A DNA stretch of 35,949 nt from Lachnospiraceae bacterium (GTDB lineage Bacteria; Bacillota; Clostridia; Lachnospirales; Lachnospiraceae), in assembly GCA_017624115.1 (NCBI GenBank), contig JAGANQ010000073.1:1-35949 (forward strand), written 5' to 3'. The notes below the pieces were generated by a model, which was given only the letters and a program-made list of their open reading frames with translations, was not told the DNA's origin and did not search any database. This document shows positions 29,195 to 35,949 of the stretch, piece by piece (within the stretch, counting starts at the first letter, position 1; the number at the start of each line of letters is the position of its first letter). The position numbers and the translations under genes are program-made.

Positions 29195-31030
29195 ATGAGC
29201 TTTGAATTAAAACCAAAAACCTACGACTGGCGATATTTGTTAGGACTGCCGTTTGCCTGCGAGCCGCTCTGTACAGTAGGGGTTGTGGCGCAGAAGATTA
29301 TTACGGGAGTTGTCAATGTCCTGTGGGTATTAGTGGAGGCGAAATTTATAGATTTTGCGATTGGCTGTGCACTGGGACAGGCTGCGATGAAAGAAGCGTA
29401 TCCATTGCTTGCAGTGATGCTTCTGATTATCTTCTGGAAGCGCATAGGCTACAGCTTTGGACGCATTCTGACAAACAAAGTTCAGATAAGCTCTGCATAT
29501 CAGATGAACAGAGAGGCAGTGAAGAAGCGTTCGAGAATGCATTACAGTCTGATTGAGGATCAGGAGAGCTGGGAGCTGGCAAGAAGAGTCTGTAAGGACA
29601 TGGAGGATAATGTCTGGGGAATGCTCCAGAATACCTGTAATTTCCTTGTGGGTGTCGTGCGTACCGGAGGTGTGCTCATCATTATCTTCACTGAGAGTGC
29701 ATGGCTGGGAGTGATGATGGTGCTGGTTTCCGTACCGCTGATTTATTTTTCAGTTACGAGCGGCGGCAGGATTTACAAGGCATTTAAAGAATCGTCTGCA
29801 TTTGCCCGACGCAGCGAGTATCTGCAGGGGATTATGACGGGAAGAGATACGGTGGAAGAGCGTACCCTCTTTGACTTTACCGCACATACCAATCAGGAAT
29901 GGAACAGCCGGAGGGAGCAGTACCAGAAGATTTCCCTGCTGGCGGAGACAGGCAAGGAGAAGCGCAATGTGGGCAGTGGTATGCTGACAAACCTGATTTC
30001 TACGGTGATGGTGTGTTTTCTGATTCTGGAGCTTTCCAGAGGAAGTATCAGTATCGGTATTTTTATTTCCCTTTCTAAGGCAATCTATGATATGATTAAT
30101 CTGATGAACAATGAAATCGGCCGCTCGGTTATTATCATGGCAAGATATGTGGCATATATGAAGGACCTGACAGTCTTTGCCAATCTTAAGGAAACAGAGG
30201 GAACGAATGATTTGCCGTCGGAGCAGCCGCAGCGTTTTGAAAGTCTGGTATTAAAAAATGTATTTTTTCGCTATCCGGGCACAGAACAGTACATATTGAA
30301 CGGTATGAGCATGGAGCTTGAGAGAGGGCAGCACTATGCCTTTGTCGGTGAAAATGGAGCCGGAAAGACAACAGTCACGAAGCTGCTTACCGGACTGTAT
30401 GATGACTATGAGGGAAGCATCCTCTTAAATGGCAGGGAACTTCGGGACTATGCACCGGCTGAAATAAAGGCGATGTTTTCGAATGTATGGCAGGATTTCG
30501 CCAGATATCAGGATACAGTGGCAAATAATATTCTTGTCGGGGATATCCGCCACATGGAAGAAAAAAAAGCGCGGGAGCGCATGGAAGGCTATGCAGGAGA
30601 GCTGGATATCTGTGAAGAAATGAACAGACTGCCTCAGGGCTTTGATACACCGCTTGGGAAATTGTCCGATCACAGCGTTGATTTGTCCGGTGGACAGTGG
30701 CAGCGGGTAGCGATGGCGAGAAGTCTGATGAACCCGGCTCCGATACAGATACTGGACGAGCCGACGGCGGCTCTTGACCCGGTCAGTGAGAGCAGGCTGT
30801 ATGAAGAATTTGAGAAAATCAGTGAGGGCAGGACAACGATATTTATCAGTCACCGTCTTGGCTCGACGAAGCTTGCCAATCAGATATTTGTGCTCAAGGG
30901 CGGCAGAATAGAAGAGTCAGGCAGCCATGAGGAGCTGATGAAATCGCAGGGACTGTATGCGAGAATGTATGAAAGCCAGAAAAGCTGGTATGAAGAGGAG
31001 AGTATGCGGAAGGGAGAGGCATCGGCATGA
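29195..31030 (+). CDS. ABC exporter, fused membrane and ATPase domains (611 aa)
   Basis: Half-size type IV (MsbA/McjD-like) exporter. The N-terminal membrane domain (about residues 20-320) has six helices with stretches such as VVNVLWVLVEAKFIDFAIG, AYPLLAVMLLIIFW, AWLGVMMVLVSVPLIYF and LISTVMVCFLILEL. The nucleotide-binding domain has Walker A GENGAGKTT (about 385), Q-loop WQDFARY, signature DLSGGQWQRVAMARS (about 497), Walker B IQILDEPTAALD and H-loop ISHRLGS, all intact. No peptidase C39 domain. GGGAGGG precedes the ATG. Its stop overlaps the start of the next ABC gene (ATGA), so a heterodimer is likely. Closely similar in layout to the third ABC gene at 34278. Substrate unknown; peptide or antibiotic export is the usual role near LytTR/GHKL systems. 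Confidence 0.93.
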   Translation: MSFELKPKTYDWRYLLGLPFACEPLCTVGVVAQKIITGVVNVLWVLVEAKFIDFAIGCALGQAAMKEAYPLLAVMLLIIFWKRIGYSFGRILTNKVQISSAYQMNREAVKKRSRMHYSLIEDQESWELARRVCKDMEDNVWGMLQNTCNFLVGVVRTGGVLIIIFTESAWLGVMMVLVSVPLIYFSVTSGGRIYKAFKESSAFARRSEYLQGIMTGRDTVEERTLFDFTAHTNQEWNSRREQYQKISLLAETGKEKRNVGSGMLTNLISTVMVCFLILELSRGSISIGIFISLSKAIYDMINLMNNEIGRSVIIMARYVAYMKDLTVFANLKETEGTNDLPSEQPQRFESLVLKNVFFRYPGTEQYILNGMSMELERGQHYAFVGENGAGKTTVTKLLTGLYDDYEGSILLNGRELRDYAPAEIKAMFSNVWQDFARYQDTVANNILVGDIRHMEEKKARERMEGYAGELDICEEMNRLPQGFDTPLGKLSDHSVDLSGGQWQRVAMARSLMNPAPIQILDEPTAALDPVSESRLYEEFEKISEGRTTIFISHRLGSTKLANQIFVLKGGRIEESGSHEELMKSQGLYARMYESQKSWYEEESMRKGEASA

Positions 31031-32799
31031 GAAGAAAAAAGAATGGTTATATAGCATTGATGAAGACTCTCACAGGGATTGCATGCAAGCAGATTCCCAC
31101 AGTGACAGCCGCGATGCTTTTGTGCTCCGGTATAGCGGCAATCGCGCAGAGTGCCGGTGTGTGGTTCAAGCAGCAGCTCTTTGACAGTGCCGAAGCACTG
31201 GTACAGGGCGGATTTGCGGGTAAGGTATATCTGGCAGGTATAGCTCTTGGTATTTTTTTGATTTTACAGATGGTGCTGAGTGCTTTGTCTGCGTTGGCAG
31301 AGAACAAATTCCAGTATAGGTTCGAACAGGCAGCGGGCAGCCTGATGAATGAGAAAGCGGCGAGAATAGACCCTGTCTGCTATGAGGATAACCGTTTTCT
31401 TGACCATATTGAGAAGGCAGGCAGAGGACTGCAGGGTGCGGTATTTGTATTCCAGATTTCCGTATACACATTTTTGACCTTTGCATGCTACTTTGGCTTC
31501 ATGGGTATATATCTGCTGCGGATACAGCCGGGACTTCTGATTATGCTTTTGATTTCTTTTTTACCTTATATTTTTGGCTCGGTGCTCCGGTATCAGGTGA
31601 GAAAAAAGGTAGAGTATCAGGCGGCACCGTACCGCAGAAAAGGGGATTTCTACGGAAGGTGTATTACGGACCGGGAATATGCGAAGGAGACAAGACTTCT
31701 GGGAGCATATGGGTATTTCTTCCGCAAATTTGAGGAAAATATCCGCATGGTGAGGGAACTGGACTGGAAGGCAACAAAGAAGAATGAACTCCTGGAAATC
31801 TGCCTGCGCTTTATTTCGATGGCAGGCTATATCGGGACGATTGTGATGCTGTTTTATTATCTTATGAATGGAAGTGTGGGAGTGGGAGCCTTTGCGGCGA
31901 TAGCATCTTCTCTGGACGGGATGTCGGATAAGCTGGATAATCTGTTCCGTACACGAATAAAGCAGATGATGACGAATCTTGGGATGGCGGAAAATTATCT
32001 GGAGTTCTTAAATCTGCCGGAGCGTGATGTGGGCAGAGAATTTCCGGAGGGAAAGACCGTGGAATTTTCCCATGTAAGCTTTAACTATCCGGAGGCAGCA
32101 GGCGAATCATTATCTGATATTAGTCTCAGCATTAAGGAAAATGAGACGGTAGCCATCGTCGGAAGCAATGGTGCAGGCAAATCGACCTTTGCCAGACTTC
32201 TGCTGGGCATTTACCGGCCGACGGAAGGGACTGTACTGCTGGACGGGATTGATACGAAGGAGTTAAATCCGAGGTTTTCGTCAGGGCGCGTTTCGGCCGT
32301 ATTTCAGAAGTTCCAGCGCTATAAGATGAGTCTGCAGGAAAATGTCATTTTAAGTGACAGCGGAAAGCCTGTCGATGAAAATGCGGTGGAGCAGTCACTT
32401 GTAAAGGCTGACCTTGACTGGCAGAGTGGTTCCTTCCCGGACGGCATGAATACGATGCTTTCGAGAGAGTTCGGAGGAACAGATTTATCCGGCGGACAGT
32501 GGCAGCGGCTGGCGATTGCCAGAGGCTTCTACCGCAGGCACAATCTGATTGTGCTGGATGAACCCACAGCGGCGATAGATCCGCTGGAGGAAACGGCAGT
32601 GTATAAGAAGTTTGCAGAGCTGTCGAAGAATAAGACGGCAGTGATTATCACGCATCGCCTCGGCTCGGCAAGAATAGCAGACCGTATCGTGGTGCTCGAC
32701 CATGGAAGAATTGCCGAGATAGGAAAGCATGAGGAACTGATGGAGAAGAAGGGGCTGTACCACGAGATGTACATGGCACAGGCAAAGTGGTATGCGTGA
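31027..32799 (+). CDS. ABC exporter, fused membrane and ATPase domains (590 aa)
   Basis: Second half-transporter, probable partner of the preceding gene. The membrane domain includes AAIAQSAGVWFKQQLFDSAE, YLAGIALGIFLILQMVLSAL, FACYFGFMGIYLLRI and LLIMLLISFLPYIFGSVL. The ATPase domain has Walker A GSNGAGKST (about 379), Q-loop FQKFQRYKM, signature DLSGGQWQRLAIARG (about 486), Walker B LIVLDEPTAAID and H-loop ITHRLGS. It is more diverged from the first and third ABC proteins than they are from each other. ATGA overlap upstream, 14 bp to the response regulator downstream. No protease domain. Substrate unknown. Confidence 0.93.
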   Translation: MRRKKNGYIALMKTLTGIACKQIPTVTAAMLLCSGIAAIAQSAGVWFKQQLFDSAEALVQGGFAGKVYLAGIALGIFLILQMVLSALSALAENKFQYRFEQAAGSLMNEKAARIDPVCYEDNRFLDHIEKAGRGLQGAVFVFQISVYTFLTFACYFGFMGIYLLRIQPGLLIMLLISFLPYIFGSVLRYQVRKKVEYQAAPYRRKGDFYGRCITDREYAKETRLLGAYGYFFRKFEENIRMVRELDWKATKKNELLEICLRFISMAGYIGTIVMLFYYLMNGSVGVGAFAAIASSLDGMSDKLDNLFRTRIKQMMTNLGMAENYLEFLNLPERDVGREFPEGKTVEFSHVSFNYPEAAGESLSDISLSIKENETVAIVGSNGAGKSTFARLLLGIYRPTEGTVLLDGIDTKELNPRFSSGRVSAVFQKFQRYKMSLQENVILSDSGKPVDENAVEQSLVKADLDWQSGSFPDGMNTMLSREFGGTDLSGGQWQRLAIARGFYRRHNLIVLDEPTAAIDPLEETAVYKKFAELSKNKTAVIITHRLGSARIADRIVVLDHGRIAEIGKHEELMEKKGLYHEMYMAQAKWYA

Positions 32800-32813
32800 G
32801 AAAGGAGTCTGCT

Positions 32814-33530
32814 ATGAGAATCGCAGTCTGTGATGATGAAGCGCTGTTTCTGGAACAGGCAATAAGCCTGCTGAAAAAGCTGTGTCCGCAGTATTTTGAT
32901 GATATCGGCATTGACGGCTATACGGATAATGTAAAGATGCTGCTCCAGCATGAGAAGGAGCCGTATGATATTGTTGTCATGGATATTCAGATGTCGCCGC
33001 TTGACGGTTTTGCCGCGGCAGAGCGTCTGTCACAGATGGAGCATGAATGTAAGCTGATTTTCTTTTCCTCAAAGGAGGAACTGGTATTCCAGAGCTTTCA
33101 CTATGAGCCGGTATATTTTGTACGCAAGGGCTCTGAAGAGCGCATAGCTGCAGAGCTTGCGAGGGCATTGAAGCGCATTCAGGAGAAATATTATAAAAGA
33201 GTCTGTCTGTATTTCCCGGATAAAAGCGGTATGGTGAAGCGTGTGCCGGTTGCGGAGCTTGAATACGTGGAGAGCAGCAGGAATTATCTGATGTACCATA
33301 CTGTGTCAGGCGGGGAAGGCCGCCTTCGAAAGACGATGGAGGAGGAAGAGCAGAACCTTGGAAGCTATGGCTTTCTGCGTATTCACCGGGCATTTCTGGT
33401 AAATCGTGAGTATGTGGTACAGATGAAGCCAAATGCAAGTGAAATCCGCATGAAGTCAGGAAAGGTGCTGGAGGTTGGAAAGCATTACCGCCAGACCGTA
33501 ATGGAGTATTTTATGGAGAATAAGAGATGA
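32814..33530 (+). CDS. LytTR-family response regulator (238 aa)
   Basis: AgrA/ComE-type transcription factor. The receiver domain (1 to about 120) has CDDEALF acidic residues, phosphoacceptor Asp57 in VVMDIQMSPLDG, the switch residues in IFFSSKEE and Lys in YFVRKGSEE. The LytTR DNA-binding domain (about 135-235) carries VPVAELEYVESSRNYLMYHT and YGFLRIHRAFLVNREYV. I use ATG 32814, 7 nt after AAAGGAG; an in-frame GTG at 32787 lies inside the ABC gene. The stop overlaps the kinase start (ATGA). It probably binds the direct repeats near 29095-29123 and activates the operon. Confidence 0.95.
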   Translation: MRIAVCDDEALFLEQAISLLKKLCPQYFDDIGIDGYTDNVKMLLQHEKEPYDIVVMDIQMSPLDGFAAAERLSQMEHECKLIFFSSKEELVFQSFHYEPVYFVRKGSEERIAAELARALKRIQEKYYKRVCLYFPDKSGMVKRVPVAELEYVESSRNYLMYHTVSGGEGRLRKTMEEEEQNLGSYGFLRIHRAFLVNREYVVQMKPNASEIRMKSGKVLEVGKHYRQTVMEYFMENKR

Positions 33531-34288
33531 ACGCAGGACAGATTATGTTTTTGGTATTGGAAAATCTGCTGGTTATCAATATCATTGCCTGGTGCTTTTT
33601 GTGGCAGAACAGGCAGAGCCGCAATAAGAAGCAGGACTATGAGATACTGGAAATGATGAACGAGTATTACGAGCAGGATTTGAATGCCAGCAGGGAGCGG
33701 TATGAGGAAATCAGCATGATTAAGCATGATATGAGAAATACGCTGCTGGTGCTGGACAATCTCGTAAGCGAAGGAAAGAATGAAGAGGCACACAGCTTTC
33801 TGGGCGGGCAGGTGGAGCGGCTTGACCGGCTTTATCAGATTGTCAGAACAGATAATCATTTTGTCAATGCGATTCTCAACCAGAAGCTGTCGGAGGCAAA
33901 GCAGAAGGGAATCGAGGTGCGGTGCGTGATTCTGACATCCTTTCAGGGCATTGAGAACAAGGATATCTGTAATCTGTTTGGAAATCTTTTGGACAATGCC
34001 ATCGAGGCGAATGAGAAGGTGGGGCATGGCGCCTGGCTGGAGCTGATTCTGGAAGGTGATAAGCGGGAACTGGAAATCATCTGCCGCAACAGCACGGGAA
34101 ATAATGTAGAAGTCCGGCAGAATCATCTGCCTGTCACGAAAAAAGACAGAAGATTTCACGGCTACGGCACACGCATTATCCGTGAAATCGTGGAGAAATA
34201 TCAGGGCGAAATCCTCTATACCTCGGATGACAGGGAGATAGAGGCTTCTGTCCGTCTGAAAAGGAATGTAAAGACAAATGAGCTTTAA
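33527..34288 (+). CDS. GHKL sensor histidine kinase with a minimal input domain (253 aa)
   Basis: AgrC/ComD-class kinase catalytic region. One hydrophobic segment only (residues about 5-26, QIMFLVLENLLVINIIAWCF) replaces the five to seven helices normal in peptide-sensing members. A short coiled coil (31-60) leads to the phospho-His motif SMIKHDMRNTLLVL (His67), N-box FGNLLDNAIEAN (about 152-162) and G-box HGYGTRI (about 211). The length, 253 aa, is well below the usual 400-450. It overlaps the regulator upstream and the third ABC gene downstream by 11 nt. With no receptor domain it may sense through one of the ABC transporters, which is inference. Confidence 0.92.
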   Translation: MNAGQIMFLVLENLLVINIIAWCFLWQNRQSRNKKQDYEILEMMNEYYEQDLNASRERYEEISMIKHDMRNTLLVLDNLVSEGKNEEAHSFLGGQVERLDRLYQIVRTDNHFVNAILNQKLSEAKQKGIEVRCVILTSFQGIENKDICNLFGNLLDNAIEANEKVGHGAWLELILEGDKRELEIICRNSTGNNVEVRQNHLPVTKKDRRFHGYGTRIIREIVEKYQGEILYTSDDREIEASVRLKRNVKTNEL

Positions 34289-35949
34289 ATTAGAAAAGAA
34301 AACCTACGGCTGGCGGTATCTGCTGCTGTTATCGTTTCAGTGCTCACCGTTATATACGGTACTGGCAATCGGTCAGAAGCTTGTGACTGGTCTGGTCTGT
34401 GTGCTGTTGATACTGCTGGAAGCAGGCTTTATTAATCAGGCTTTATCACTTCACAGAGGAGCCGCTTCATGGCAGTTTCTGCTGCCGTATCTGGCAGGGA
34501 TGACGGCCATGATTGTCTGGAAGCGTATGGGCTATAATCTGGGGCGATTGTGCACGGTCAGGGTGGCAAATACAGCAGAATATCAGATGCGGGAGCAGGT
34601 AGTAAAGAAATGCTCCCGTGTGCCGTATCGTCTGCTGGAGGACCGTACCTTTCAGGAGCTGAAGCAAAAAATTCTGAATGACACGGAAGGCATTATATGG
34701 ACCATGCTGCAGCAGACCGGGAATTTTTTGAATTTTATGGTGAGAATGTCAGGCGTGTATCTGCTGCTGTTTCTGGAAAATGCCTGGCTTGGCAGCTTCA
34801 TTCTGGCACTGACGGTGCCGGTAGTATATTTTTCTGTCAGGAATGAGCAGAGGTCGCAGGAGATTTTTCAGCAGAAGAAAAGGTATGGTGTGCGGGTGGA
34901 ATATCTGAATGCACTGTTAAGAGGCAGGCAAAGTGTACTGGAAAGGACTTTGTTTTCCTATACCGGCTATATAAAGCGTAAATGTGAAGAATGGAATGAG
35001 GACTTTCATAAGGCTCACACAGAGGGAGTATGGCAGAGGGAGGGCGGGGCTGCAGTGGAGGCAGTCGTGCTTAATCTTGTATTTACGCTGGCTGTGATGT
35101 TTCAGATTGCACTTTTAGCTTCAGGTGAGCTGAGTATCGGCATGTTCATTGCATTGTCTGCAGGTATCTATGACACGATAAGCTTTATGTATCACGGTAT
35201 CGATTATACAATTATGGCTATGGTAAGCAGCATGTATTTTCTGGAAAATCTGACTGCCTTTGCGGCAATGCCGGAGACAGAGGGAGCATGTGAGCTGCCG
35301 TCAGAGCAGGCGGAGGCGTTTGAAGAGCTGGAATTTAAGAAGGTAGCCTTCCGCTATCCGAGAACAGCGCAGTATATTCTGAAGGATTTGAGCTTTCGAA
35401 TAAAAAAGGGGGAGCATTGCGCCTTTATCGGAGAAAATGGGGCGGGGAAGACGACGATTGCCAAGGTTCTTACCGGGGTATATGATAATTATGAAGGAAG
35501 CATTCTTATCAATGGCAGAGAACTCCGGGATTATGCACCGGAGACAAGAAAAGCAATGCTTGCCGCTGTTTATCAGGATTCCGCCAGATATGATGAGACG
35601 GTGGCAGTGAATATCGGACTGGGGGATGTGAGAAGGCTGATGCACGCTGAAGGGCAGGTGGAAGAGGCTGCGAGGCAGCTTGGAATTTATGAGAGTATGA
35701 GGAAGCTGCCGCAGGGCTTTGATACTGCACTTGGTAAACAGGCAGGAGGCGGCATCGAGCTGTCAGACGGCCAGTGGCAGAGAATTATCATGGCGAGACT
35801 GCTTGTAAGCCCGGCGCAGCTCTGGATTCTTGACGAGCCGGCAGCAGCGCTTGACCCGGTAGCGGAGAGCAGCCTGTATGAGCAGTTTGGACAAATCAGT
35901 CAGGGAAGAACAACGATTTCTATCAGTCACAGGCTCGGTTCTGCCAGAC
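34278..35949 (+). CDS. ABC exporter, third copy, cut by the window end (at least 557 codons)
   Basis: Paralogue of the first ABC gene: both start MSF-x-L-x2-KTY-x-WRYLL, place Walker A at residue 385 and share GSIL-x-NGRELRDYAP. Walker A GENGAGKTT and Q-loop YQDSARY are normal. The signature is ELSDGQWQR, with Asp for Gly in the canonical SGG, and Walker B reads LWILDEPAAALD with Ala for the usual Thr. H-loop ISHRLGS is present. The frame is open to the last base, and the expected C-terminal 40-50 residues are missing. The ATG overlaps the kinase stop. GTAAAGACA is a weak ribosome binding site, so translation is likely coupled. It may pair with the second ABC protein in place of the first. 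Confidence 0.9.
   Translation, partial: MSFKLEKKTYGWRYLLLLSFQCSPLYTVLAIGQKLVTGLVCVLLILLEAGFINQALSLHRGAASWQFLLPYLAGMTAMIVWKRMGYNLGRLCTVRVANTAEYQMREQVVKKCSRVPYRLLEDRTFQELKQKILNDTEGIIWTMLQQTGNFLNFMVRMSGVYLLLFLENAWLGSFILALTVPVVYFSVRNEQRSQEIFQQKKRYGVRVEYLNALLRGRQSVLERTLFSYTGYIKRKCEEWNEDFHKAHTEGVWQREGGAAVEAVVLNLVFTLAVMFQIALLASGELSIGMFIALSAGIYDTISFMYHGIDYTIMAMVSSMYFLENLTAFAAMPETEGACELPSEQAEAFEELEFKKVAFRYPRTAQYILKDLSFRIKKGEHCAFIGENGAGKTTIAKVLTGVYDNYEGSILINGRELRDYAPETRKAMLAAVYQDSARYDETVAVNIGLGDVRRLMHAEGQVEEAARQLGIYESMRKLPQGFDTALGKQAGGGIELSDGQWQRIIMARLLVSPAQLWILDEPAAALDPVAESSLYEQFGQISQGRTTISISHRLGSAR

Noticed and set aside
1..35949. CRISPR array, rRNA or tRNA gene, IS element with transposase
   Set aside because: No regularly spaced repeats, no rRNA or tRNA-like segment outside the T-box, and no transposase reading frame were seen.

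Overview
The window looks like a chromosomal segment from a spore-forming, low-to-medium GC anaerobic Firmicute, most likely a member of the Lachnospiraceae (Clostridia). The reasons are the strong GGAGG-type ribosome binding sites, the pgsA-cinA-recA-recX-rny cluster, a tRNA-Trp T-box, a SpoIIM-like gene next to xerD, a Re-citrate-synthase-like gene in place of an ordinary citrate synthase, and LytTR/GHKL signalling. Genus cannot be fixed from the sequence alone.

Positions 1 to about 5,860 are visibly AT-richer and form the right end of an integrated element of the Tn916 integrase type. It carries a divergent XRE repressor and winged-helix-like gene pair with a palindromic operator, an SH3-domain lipoprotein, a promoter-terminator pair bracketing about 140 nt of apparently non-coding RNA, several proteins of 34-67 aa, a 1.1 kb gene-poor stretch with decayed reading frames, and a xis-int module. 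int stops about 170 bp before a host low-molecular-weight phosphatase gene, with repeated integrase-site-like motifs between them. The other element end is not recognisable in the window.

Positions 5,868 to 10,318 are a same-strand run: phosphatase, a 341-aa protein of unknown function, a condensation-fold acyltransferase with an H-x3-DG motif, a zinc-ribbon membrane protein and an HSL-type alpha/beta hydrolase. The last three look like a small ester or acyl-transfer cassette with no assigned product.

Positions 10,308 to 18,643 hold a T-box with a UGG (Trp) specifier in front of a solitary trpD, then rimO, pgsA and cinA, then recA (two LexA-like boxes), recX and rny. Positions 18,660 to 24,530 hold an aminotransferase, proC, a Nudix ADP-ribose pyrophosphatase, a SpoIIM-like gene, a xerD gene broken by one in-frame TAG, and a DAHP synthase. 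A dispersed palindromic repeat occurs after the T-box and again at the xerD stop codon.

Positions 24,556 to 28,948 encode an intracellular-type subtilase and a probable glutamate-precursor operon: Re-citrate-synthase-like enzyme, GntR/FCD regulator and NADP isocitrate dehydrogenase, with a perfect 12-bp palindrome on the -10 box.

Positions 29,195 to the end are a tightly coupled five-gene operon: ABC exporter, ABC exporter, LytTR response regulator, a GHKL kinase with almost no sensor domain, and a third ABC exporter cut by the window edge. LytTR-type half-sites lie just upstream of a candidate promoter. This self-contained transporter/two-component locus, with no visible substrate peptide or processing enzyme, is the best candidate for an uncharacterised system.
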